Shown: in pieces, positions 1 through 5,680 of the stretch | Numbering within the stretch: position 1 is the stretch's first letter | How the letters are laid out: the number at the start of each line of letters is the position of its first letter | NCBI GenBank assembly: GCA_030667035.1 | Contig: DAOUWQ010000070.1 | Location: forward strand, 1-6,965 | Source: Candidatus Heimdallarchaeota archaeon | GTDB lineage: Archaea; Asgardarchaeota; Heimdallarchaeia; JABLTI01 | Reading direction: 5' to 3' | DNA length: 6,965 nt | Made by a program: the position numbers and the translations under genes | The notes under the pieces: model-generated | What the model saw: the letters and a program-made list of their open reading frames with translations, nothing else | Told to the model about the DNA's origin: nothing | Databases searched by the model: none

Positions 1-1399
1 ACAATGCTCTCCCTGAATCAGGATGGTCATCACCCCAAGTTACATGTAAGTTTTCTTTACTGTCATGAGATAAATACGGTACAATAGCTTTCGAATGATT
101 CACTGAAATAGGCATTGTTTCAGACCATTCTTGATTATCAGCATAGAACATAGTATAGAATGCTCCAGATAGGAGAGTGCTATTCTCATAATAATGCCAA
201 TTATAGGCTAAAGCAATATCACTATCATTAATTACTGTAGCAGAAAGTTGAATCCTTCTGTAAATTCCAACATCACTAGTAATTATTTCAAAATCACTCC
301 AAAGAACACCAGCACTAGTAAAGTCAATGATCATAGAATTTATTTCATTTAGATAGACAGCAAAGCAATGGATAGTATTTCCTACTTCCAATAGCTCTAC
401 ATTTGGTACAACACGGAGGTAATCTGGCATATCATAATAGGCTATTTCATCATTTGTTAACCAATTATTATCAATTGTCTTTTTGCGGAGGATACTGATA
501 TGATGATTAGCAGCATAGGCTCCTCCTCCAATTATTGAAGTACCAACATAGCAATAATCATCTTCTGTAATCAAAAATGAAAAGGTTTCAGGATGACTAT
601 AACCAGCCAACAGAACATTGCTCCATACTCCAGGTGATAAACGCCTCTGATAATAGAGAGGATGAAAATCTATACCCTCATCTAAATAGAAAACTTCCCC
701 AGACCAAACAACATGAGGAGTACCATCTGAGGATACTTGAATAAGGGGATTGCTTGCAGGTACGGAGTCTCCAAACTCATTTATACCAAAATCAACTCGT
801 TCAAATGAACTCCAAACATCATCTTCCCAGCAAGCATAATAGGTCTTTTGATCACTAACTGTTGACCCCCAAGAATAAACTAAGTGCACCTTTCCATAAT
901 CATCTGCTATAATATCTACTGTAATAGACTGCCCACTACTTTTATTGATTAATACTGTTTTCTCGCTCCAATTACCATCAGCAAATAATATCTGATGATA
1001 TAATGTTCGACCATTAACCCAATTAGTCCAACAGAAATGCACATTATCATCACTGTCTACGGCGTTTTTCGGAGTCACAGGTAACATCGGTGAATCAAGC
1101 ATAGTTGCATTATCCCAGACAACACCACCGGGAAGAGCGTTTCCTGATAATAATCTACTTCCATCATCAAATGCAGCTAAGGTTAAAGAAGATCCTCTAG
1201 TTATAGAACCAAATTGGAAAGAACTAATACTGTCCGAATTTGTAATGACTTCTGTCATAATTTCACTGTTAAATGATTCAGATAACGAATTGATAACAGA
1301 AGGATTTGCTATACACAAAACGGTAATAATAAAACAAACTATTCGTAAAGAACCTCTACCCTTAATTCTTAATGCAAAAATATTTGCAGACAATAACAA
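1..1399 (-). CDS. Secreted BNR/sialidase-like beta-propeller protein, 5' part (runs off left edge)
   Basis: The minus-strand frame is open from about 1405 to the window edge, giving about 466 codons without a stop. Residues 1-16 are short and basic (RIKGRG), followed by a hydrophobic stretch (LRIVCFIITVLCIANPSVI, about 18-36), which reads as a signal peptide or anchor. From about residue 110 there are imperfect repeats of 45-60 residues. Each has an Asp/Gly turn, a strand such as VHFCW, VHLVYSW, PHVVWSG or LHVTWGD, and a closing aromatic motif such as NWSEK, VWSSF, VWSNV, LWSDF or EWSET. This is the pattern of BNR/sialidase-fold propeller blades; six or seven are visible. I see no catalytic residues that would justify calling it a sialidase, so it may be a binding or structural surface protein. 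The start is uncertain: GTG 1405, TTG 1399 and TTG 1393 are all in frame, there is no ATG until about residue 47, and no strong ribosome-binding site. TTG 1399 is chosen because it is conserved in the duplicate copy at 4757. Fold confidence is moderate; specific function unknown. Confidence 0.8.
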   Translation of the reverse strand, partial: MLLSANIFALRIKGRGSLRIVCFIITVLCIANPSVINSLSESFNSEIMTEVITNSDSISSFQFGSITRGSSLTLAAFDDGSRLLSGNALPGGVVWDNATMLDSPMLPVTPKNAVDSDDNVHFCWTNWVNGRTLYHQILFADGNWSEKTVLINKSSGQSITVDIIADDYGKVHLVYSWGSTVSDQKTYYACWEDDVWSSFERVDFGINEFGDSVPASNPLIQVSSDGTPHVVWSGEVFYLDEGIDFHPLYYQRRLSPGVWSNVLLAGYSHPETFSFLITEDDYCYVGTSIIGGGAYAANHHISILRKKTIDNNWLTNDEIAYYDMPDYLRVVPNVELLEVGNTIHCFAVYLNEINSMIIDFTSAGVLWSDFEIITSDVGIYRRIQLSATVINDSDIALAYNWHYYENSTLLSGAFYTMFYADNQEWSETMPISVNHSKAIVPYLSHDSKENLHVTWGDDHPDSGRAL

Positions 1400-1422
1400 T
1401 CCCACTTACCAACAGCTAGTAA
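1067..1422 (-). repeat. Direct repeat copy A (5' end of the propeller gene)
   Basis: This ~356 bp segment matches 4425-4779 in the same orientation. The homology starts abruptly at the shared string tttcggagt (1067-1075) and ends just upstream of the start codon at cagctagtaa (1413-1422). The roughly 70 bp nearest the left boundary differ at only about two positions. The signal-peptide part is more diverged. One single-base indel lies upstream of the start codon; the coding part is free of indels. Beyond both ends the flanks do not align convincingly. Confidence 0.9.
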
Positions 1423-1435
1423 CTCTAACGTTTGT

Positions 1436-1466
1436 TATATAATATAGGACTCAGTAATTTATAAAT
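1436..1466 (-). promoter_or_regulatory. Candidate archaeal TATA boxes for the propeller gene
   Basis: Two AT-rich TATA-like elements lie upstream of the start: a TTTATAAAT-type string at about 1457-1466, and TATATTATATA at about 1436-1446. The first would give an RNA start near 1435 and a ~35-nt leader. The second would give a very short leader. The sequence does not decide between them; the distal element fits the archaeal TATA consensus slightly better. Confidence 0.4.
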
Positions 1467-1559
1467 ATTATACTTTTTTTATTTAAATTAAGAAAATTAT
1501 TCTATTTTTTTTACATGTTATTGATAGTAATAGCTGTAATTAACGGAAATGCTTTGTTT

Positions 1560-1567
1560 AAAAAAAA
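1560..1567 (-). terminator. Candidate U-tract terminator downstream of the LVIVD gene
   Basis: Eight consecutive T residues occur in the minus sense, about 210 nt beyond the LVIVD stop codon. Archaeal RNA polymerase can terminate at U-tracts without a strong hairpin. A weak inverted repeat (ATCCAA...TTGGAT, about 1606-1632) lies upstream of it in the transcript. The distance from the stop codon makes this only a candidate. Confidence 0.3.
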
Positions 1568-1776
1568 TCGGATTTTAGAATTAACTCTTTTTTTACAATT
1601 TCTAATCCAAGAGCTTTCTCAATTTATTGGATCATCTCTCTTCATCATCAAATAGAATGAACTCTCCAACATTTCTTTGAATACATTGCAGAATTTCTTT
1701 AGGATGAAATCAGATTGTTACTAATAATTGGCAAGATAGAAATTTCAAATTAAGAAACTGGATTCAGAATGTTTTT

Positions 1777-4317
1777 TTATACAATATCAGGTTTCTTTAC
1801 CTTTCTAATGGTAAGAACGATGATAGTAACTAATACAATGACTCCTGCTGGGATTAAAATATAATAGTAAATATTATTTCCTCTCCATGGTGTGCTTGGT
1901 GGATGTTCAGTTAATGGTGGTATAGTTTCGAAATCCGGGAAATCCAATGGATCCAAAGGGTCTGTTCCATAATATATTTCCCAGCTATCTGACCATTCAT
2001 CTCCGTCTGTGTCTGCTTTTGTTGGGTCTGTGAAATATACTTTTACTTCTTCTCCATCTGTTAGGGAATCATTATCTGTGTCTACATCTCGCGGATTTGT
2101 TGAATACTGGTATTCCACCATGTTTGTAAGATCATCATTATCCAAATCGATTAATGCATCTGAATCATCCTTTGGGTTTAGGCTGTAAAATATTTCATAA
2201 TAGTCTCCCATTTGATCACTATCTGTATCATTCGACAATGGATTTGTTCTATAGAGCAACACTTCTTTTTTGTCATTTAATCCATCTTCGTCGGAATCTG
2301 CAAGAAGTGGATTTGTCCCGAGTATTTCTTCTATATAATCTGCTAAACCATCATTCTCGCTATCTTTACCTACTATCCTAAGGTTTTCATATCCAGTTGC
2401 TAAATAGATAAGGTTTTGTTGTGCAACGACCGATAGTGTCTCTTCAAAATAACTATATTCTCCGATGATTTCGTAACTTCCACTATTGTCATGAATAATA
2501 AATAATCCATCAACATTTCCAGCGACGAATATTAGATTATTGTCCACAAAAACAGATTCTGCATACTCTATAGTCAACCCTGTTGAAATCACTGTTGGAT
2601 TAGATTTATCTGTAATATCAAATATTTTCAATCCATTTATTCCAGCTGCAATGTATAATCGATCATTATTGACAGTTATACTATTTGCTGGACCTGTTCC
2701 AGAATATGATTTCAAAACTGTAGGAGACGTTTTGGATGAAATGTTAAGGATGTCAAAACCTGCATTCTCAATACAAATGTACGCTATTGAATTTTCTACA
2801 ACTATATCCGTAACATTTGCTTTACTATATGTATATACCAAGCTTGGATTCTTCACATCTGTTACATTAATTATTTCTATCCCATCAATGTAATCGGCTA
2901 GATACAGATAATTATTAGCGTATGTGATTTTTCGAGGTTCCCCACCATTTGTCCAATTAGCAATCTTCTGGGGAGAATTAATGTTAGTGATATTCACAAT
3001 CACTGCTCCATACTTTTCATCTACAAGGTATAGAATCTCATTACTAACGTAAATGTCTGTGATACTACCATTTATTTCGGAAAAAACAGCTATTTTCTCT
3101 GGGTATAATTTGTTTGCTGTATCAATAATTTCTACTCCAGTGTGCTTATCAGCTATGAAAACGTAATCTCCATAAATTGCTACTTCCTTAGAATATCCTG
3201 TAATAGACAAATTGAAGATACTAATTGGGTTCAAACTATTAGATACATCGTAGACTTGTAAATGCTCTTGGAACTCAGTAACAAACGCTTTTTGGTTCTT
3301 TACCCAGATTTTTTGCATATTACACCCGGGATTAATATTACTCAAAAACGCAGGATTCGATGGATCAGACACATCCAATAACAATAAACCGAGTGTACTG
3401 GTTGTAACATAAGCAACATCACTTTCTAAGTAGACTTTTCTTGGATTACCTGCTTGAGAGTATCTTCCGATTTCTTGTGGAGAATTAATATCAGTTATGT
3501 CAAAGATTACTAATCCATAAAATTCGGTAGAAACATAGATGGTGTTACCATCTAGAAATAAATCGGAAATATAGTTATATCCCAGTCTTGTTTCATACAA
3601 TTCCGGATTCATCTGATCTGAGACGTTATAGAATGATGCTGTAAATCTTCTTCCAATAATAATAATATCATCACTATTTATAATATTGATAACTTCTCCC
3701 AAAAAATTCTCATATAATTGAGACATTTTATAGGGATTGGTTTTACATGAAAGGTCAAGAATCATCAACCCCCCATTTTTAGAATCTTCTCGAAAAGCTA
3801 AGTAAGCGATATCTTCCTTCACAAATATTTTCTTTATCGCATCGCCGTCATAAAATTGACCAACAATTTCAGGTTTGTGAATATTCGTAATATTGACAAC
3901 TTGCACGCCTTGTGTGTCTGCTGCTAAATAAGCGTATTCTCCTTCAACATGAACACCTAATACAGAACCCCCTAAATAGAATTGACTAACAATCTTTGGA
4001 AAGGAATTGTTACATATGTCGTAAATAATCAATCCTTCAGTATTTGCTGCAACAAAGAGATAATTATCTCTCTCAAAAATATCTTCAGCATTGATTTCTC
4101 TAATATTATCATCAAACTCGCTTACTTGTACATAATTACTTGGTTCAAAGTCACGTAGATTAGAGATTGCCGTTTCTCCATACATGTCATTCTGTTTAAT
4201 ACTCGTTTCAATTGGGTTTTGTGTTTTAGAATTCACATTGAGAATCAATAATGTGAGAATGCATAATAGAGTTACTCCGAAATATAGATTGCTATTTTTT
4301 CCTTTAAGATTAGCCAA
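1777..4317 (-). CDS. Membrane-anchored LVIVD-repeat beta-propeller protein with thrombospondin type 3-like calcium repeats
   Basis: 846 residues, complete. A hydrophobic segment at about 11-28 serves as signal peptide or anchor. From about 70 to 650 there are about 14 LVIVD-type repeats of roughly 40-45 residues, each with a core like GLxIxDITDxxxPxxI (for example YGLVIFDITDINSPQEIG near 268, NGLKIFDITDKSNPTVIS near 561). Repeat 4 is degenerate. About five Asp-rich units follow (about 652-793; DSDEDGLND, DTDSDQMGD, DLDNDDLTN, DTDNDSLTD, DTDGDEWSD), resembling thrombospondin type 3 calcium-binding repeats. A Pro-rich linker (about 799-810), a transmembrane helix (about 817-836) and a basic tail (RKVKK) complete it. 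The expected topology is an extracellular propeller stalk held by the C-terminal helix. Many N-x-S/T sequons suggest glycosylation. LVIVD repeats are a surface-protein family without a defined reaction, so the ligand is unknown. The start is TTG, supported by GAGGT seven bases upstream and an in-frame stop further upstream. Confidence 0.93.
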   Translation of the reverse strand: MANLKGKNSNLYFGVTLLCILTLLILNVNSKTQNPIETSIKQNDMYGETAISNLRDFEPSNYVQVSEFDDNIREINAEDIFERDNYLFVAANTEGLIIYDICNNSFPKIVSQFYLGGSVLGVHVEGEYAYLAADTQGVQVVNITNIHKPEIVGQFYDGDAIKKIFVKEDIAYLAFREDSKNGGLMILDLSCKTNPYKMSQLYENFLGEVINIINSDDIIIIGRRFTASFYNVSDQMNPELYETRLGYNYISDLFLDGNTIYVSTEFYGLVIFDITDINSPQEIGRYSQAGNPRKVYLESDVAYVTTSTLGLLLLDVSDPSNPAFLSNINPGCNMQKIWVKNQKAFVTEFQEHLQVYDVSNSLNPISIFNLSITGYSKEVAIYGDYVFIADKHTGVEIIDTANKLYPEKIAVFSEINGSITDIYVSNEILYLVDEKYGAVIVNITNINSPQKIANWTNGGEPRKITYANNYLYLADYIDGIEIINVTDVKNPSLVYTYSKANVTDIVVENSIAYICIENAGFDILNISSKTSPTVLKSYSGTGPANSITVNNDRLYIAAGINGLKIFDITDKSNPTVISTGLTIEYAESVFVDNNLIFVAGNVDGLFIIHDNSGSYEIIGEYSYFEETLSVVAQQNLIYLATGYENLRIVGKDSENDGLADYIEEILGTNPLLADSDEDGLNDKKEVLLYRTNPLSNDTDSDQMGDYYEIFYSLNPKDDSDALIDLDNDDLTNMVEYQYSTNPRDVDTDNDSLTDGEEVKVYFTDPTKADTDGDEWSDSWEIYYGTDPLDPLDFPDFETIPPLTEHPPSTPWRGNNIYYYILIPAGVIVLVTIIVLTIRKVKKPDIV

Positions 4318-4324
4318 TTTGCAA

Positions 4325-4329
4325 ACCTC
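4325..4329 (-). promoter_or_regulatory. Ribosome-binding site that fixes the TTG start of the LVIVD gene
   Basis: In the minus sense GAGGT sits seven bases before TTG at 4317. A second match, GGTGA, lies a little further upstream. There is no in-frame ATG or GTG between the upstream in-frame stop and this TTG, so the site supports a true non-ATG start. Confidence 0.65.
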
Positions 4330-4382
4330 AATTTCACCTTTAATCTCTCAGTTGTTACAACATTTTAACAATTACTTGTTTC

Positions 4383-4391
4383 TAATATAAG
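4383..4391 (-). promoter_or_regulatory. Candidate TATA box of the LVIVD gene
   Basis: CTTATATTA in the minus sense is preceded by an A-rich stretch (AAACAAA) that could be a TFB-recognition element. It would place the RNA start near 4360, with a leader of about 45 nt containing the ribosome-binding site. It lies in the 86 bp gap after the truncated duplicate ORF, so the LVIVD gene may have its own promoter rather than depend on upstream transcription. Confidence 0.45.
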
Positions 4392-4403
4392 TTTGTTTAC
4401 TAT

Positions 4404-4757
4404 TTATTCCCATTTTCTATTATCTTTCGGAGTTACAGGTAACATCGGTGAATCAAGCATAGTTGCATTATCCCAGACAACACCACCTGGAAGAGCATTT
4501 GCTGACAATAAATTGCTTCCATCATCAAATGCAGCTAAGTTTAAAGAAGACTCTCTAGTAATAGAATCAAATTTGAAAGAGCTAATGGTATCCTCACTTG
4601 TAATGGTTTCTGCTACAAATGCACTGTTAAAAGATTCAGAGAATGAATGAATAACTGAAGGATTTGCTATACACAAAAAGGCTATAATAAAACAAACAAC
4701 ACGTAAATAACCTCTACCCTTAATTCTTAAGACAAAATTCCTTGCAGACAATACCAA
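4404..4757 (-). CDS. Truncated duplicate of the propeller gene's N-terminus (short secreted ORF or gene fragment)
   Basis: This 117-residue ORF aligns without gaps to the first 111 residues of the propeller protein at 1-1399, about 87 of 111 identical by hand count. The last ~27 shared residues, including NALPGGVVWDNATMLDSP, are identical. It keeps the basic RIKGRG segment and the hydrophobic export stretch (LRVVCFIIAFLCIANPSVI). It then leaves the homology right after VTPK and stops six codons later (DNRKWE), before any complete propeller blade. The start is TTG, aligned with TTG 1399 of the parent; an in-frame stop lies nine bases upstream. It could be a remnant of a deleted paralogue, a small secreted protein in its own right, or a recombination partner for the intact gene. 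The lack of stops or frameshifts over 111 diverged codons suggests it was functional for some time, or was deleted recently. A candidate TATA box lies upstream. Confidence 0.65.
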   Translation of the reverse strand: MVLSARNFVLRIKGRGYLRVVCFIIAFLCIANPSVIHSFSESFNSAFVAETITSEDTISSFKFDSITRESSLNLAAFDDGSNLLSANALPGGVVWDNATMLDSPMLPVTPKDNRKWE

Positions 4758-4779
4758 TCCCGCTTACCACAGCTAGTAA
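4425..4779 (-). repeat. Direct repeat copy B (matches 1067-1422)
   Basis: This ~355 bp segment is the second copy of the 5' end of the propeller gene, in the same orientation, with its left boundary at tttcggagt (4425-4433) and right boundary at cagctagtaa (4770-4779). Together with copy A it brackets the LVIVD gene. Identity is highest at the left boundary and lowest in the middle. No inverted termini or short target duplications suggesting a transposon were seen at its ends. Confidence 0.9.
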
Positions 4780-4797
4780 ATAGACATTTTTTACCTA

Positions 4798-4809
4798 GTA
4801 TATATATTA
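4798..4809 (-). promoter_or_regulatory. Candidate TATA box of the truncated duplicate
   Basis: TAATATATATAC in the minus sense lies 41-52 bases upstream of TTG 4757, a suitable distance for a short-leader archaeal transcript. It corresponds roughly in position to the proximal AT-rich element before the full-length propeller gene, although the intervening sequence is diverged. The duplicate may therefore still be transcribed. Confidence 0.4.
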
Positions 4810-4969
4810 GCATTCTAAAAATATATACATATTGTTTTCCAACAAAAATGATTTTATTTTTTCAGTCTATTTTCGATAGCGAGATTATGTTGTAAGCTCA
4901 GACACACGCCAAGTTTTAATGTTCTGCGAAGAAAGATACTCAAATAATTGAATGAAGATTAAAGAATAC

Positions 4970-4975
4970 AAAAAA
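4970..4975 (-). terminator. Candidate U-tract after the small basic-tailed gene
   Basis: Six consecutive T residues in the minus sense lie about 30 nt beyond the stop codon at 5006. No convincing hairpin precedes them. The position fits U-tract termination in archaea, but such tracts are common in AT-rich DNA. Confidence 0.25.
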
Positions 4976-5005
4976 GTGTGAAGAAAATTTGCCTGTTTCT
5001 TCGTC

Positions 5006-5386
5006 TTATCTTTTTCTTTCTTTTCGACCCTTACTAAGATTAGTATAATCAATACCAGTCCAAAATCGATTTGAGCTCGATTGTTCAACAATTTCCCCCG
5101 AATAGATTTCTCGCTCTGTAGTAATATTTGCAACTCTCTTTGCTTCTAAAGAAAATTCCTCTTTGGAGATATCAAACCAAGCATACTGTCCTTCAATTTT
5201 TGTTACTTTATCAGCTGATAATGGAACAACTGTGTCACTTTTCAAAAATTTTCTAACTAAAATCATTGCATATGGTTTTTTAGTTTTAATTGTTTTTCCC
5301 ATCAAGTTCTCTATTCGTATTATTTTCCCCAGTTCTTTGCTATCCCTATCCGCAGCTATTTTTGAAATCAACCTATCATAATCCAT
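5006..5386 (-). CDS. Small conserved-looking protein, possibly PRC-barrel-like, with basic C-terminus
   Basis: About 126 residues from ATG 5386; an in-frame TTG at 5398 would add four. There is no signal peptide or membrane segment, so it should be cytoplasmic, unlike its neighbours. Residues about 18-82 alternate short strands and turns: LGKIIRIENLMGKTI, then PYAMILVRKFL, then VVPLSADKVTKIEG, then AWFDISKEEF. The order of a Gly-Lys-Ile opening strand, a Pro-Leu followed by Val-x-Lys-Ile-x-Gly, and a closing Asp-Ile-Ser-Lys-Glu-Glu-Phe resembles PRC-barrel domains, small beta-barrels found as stand-alone archaeal proteins of mostly unknown role. This is pattern similarity only. The tail ends in a strongly basic SKGRKERKR, which might bind nucleic acid or membrane. 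ATG 5386 is preferred because no good ribosome-binding site supports either start, and a TATA-like element at about 5419-5428 would start RNA near 5398. Its relation to the surface genes is unknown. Confidence 0.65.
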   Translation of the reverse strand: MDYDRLISKIAADRDSKELGKIIRIENLMGKTIKTKKPYAMILVRKFLKSDTVVPLSADKVTKIEGQYAWFDISKEEFSLEAKRVANITTEREIYSGEIVEQSSSNRFWTGIDYTNLSKGRKERKR

Positions 5387-5418
5387 TAGAATACACAATA
5401 TGTAGATAATCAGATTCT

Positions 5419-5428
5419 CTATTAATAC
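5419..5428 (-). promoter_or_regulatory. Candidate TATA element for the small basic-tailed gene
   Basis: GTATTAATAG in the minus sense, preceded by an A-rich stretch (GTAGAAAAA), lies 33-42 bases before ATG 5386. This would give a very short leader, consistent with the absence of a ribosome-binding site. Confidence 0.3.
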
Positions 5429-5605
5429 TTTTTCTACTGCTAATTTATTTGTATGCTACTCAAGGATTAATTTGAACCTAACATGCTCTATTATTTTTTC
5501 CAGTTCTCTTCTTACTTTTTTGTGTGTTTTACTCTATTCATTGTTTGACAAAACCTTTAACTATAAAACATCAGAGTTTCTTAGTAGGTAAGGGGTTTAG
5601 CTTTA

Positions 5606-5680
5606 ATGTTGATATTTAGAATTACTATTTTGAAATCATTTCATATAGTTGATATGGATATCTTGTTGGTGAAGATTTGA
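5606..5680 (+). CDS. Possible 24-codon leader ORF coupled to the beta-helix gene
   Basis: ATG 5606 opens a 24-codon frame (begins MLIFRITILKSF) whose TGA stop (5678-5680) overlaps the TTG start of the next gene as TTGA. A purine-rich AAGGGG string lies about ten bases before its ATG. The overlap is what translational coupling would look like. The short length and AT-rich context mean it may be chance; the peptide has no recognisable family. The GGTGA site of the downstream gene lies inside this frame. Confidence 0.25.
   Translation: MLIFRITILKSFHIVDMDILLVKI
5668..5672 (+). promoter_or_regulatory. Ribosome-binding site that fixes the TTG start of the beta-helix gene
   Basis: GGTGA lies four bases before TTG 5677. 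GGTGA pairs with the inner part of the archaeal anti-Shine-Dalgarno, so a short spacing is normal. An in-frame TGA at 5650-5652 and the lack of any other in-frame start between it and 5677 support TTG as the start. The nearby ATG at about 5684 is out of frame. Confidence 0.6.

Larger units (their letters stand above)
1406..1776. other. Intergenic stretch: promoter, U-tract, possible gene remnant
   Basis: This 371 bp gap lies between the 3' end of the LVIVD gene and the start of the propeller gene, which share orientation. It holds the candidate promoter of the propeller gene at its left end and an eight-base U-tract at 1560-1567 (minus sense). Between about 1558 and 1709 two short minus-strand frames read like protein but are broken by a frame change and a stop, so they may be the trace of a decayed gene. 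No intact gene, RNA gene or mobile element was recognised. Confidence 0.5.
5387..5676. other. Divergent intergenic region
   Basis: This stretch separates the minus-strand small gene from the plus-strand beta-helix gene, so it should contain promoters in both directions. Plus-strand TATA-like candidates are TTTAACTATAAAA at about 5556-5568 and a weaker ATATTTAGA near 5612. Long T-rich runs occupy about 5490-5535. A 24-codon plus-strand reading frame (5606-5680) sits at its right end. No RNA gene or repeat was recognised. Confidence 0.45.

Noticed and set aside
1245..1442. Plus-strand 65-codon frame
   Set aside because: It lies antisense to the signal-peptide region of the propeller gene. The corresponding plus-strand sequence in the duplicate at 4425-4779 does not preserve it as the same ORF, whereas the minus frame is preserved in both copies.
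2154..2893. Plus-strand frames of 75 and 117 codons inside the LVIVD gene
   Set aside because: They are antisense to a clear repeat-containing coding region and have no recognisable domain or ribosome-binding context.
4184..4650. Plus-strand frames of 68 and 85 codons across the LVIVD start and the truncated copy
   Set aside because: They are antisense reflections of coding DNA; the minus frames carry export signals and homology.
1067..4779. The LVIVD gene as cargo of a composite transposon bounded by the direct repeats
   Set aside because: The repeats are coding DNA from the 5' end of a neighbouring gene. They have no transposase, no inverted termini and no visible target duplication, so gene duplication with truncation explains them better.
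4885..5133. Minus-strand 82-codon frame with a hydrophobic middle
   Set aside because: It overlaps the 3' third of the small basic-tailed gene in another frame. Its composition is what AT-rich DNA gives by chance, and the overlapping frame has the more protein-like sequence.
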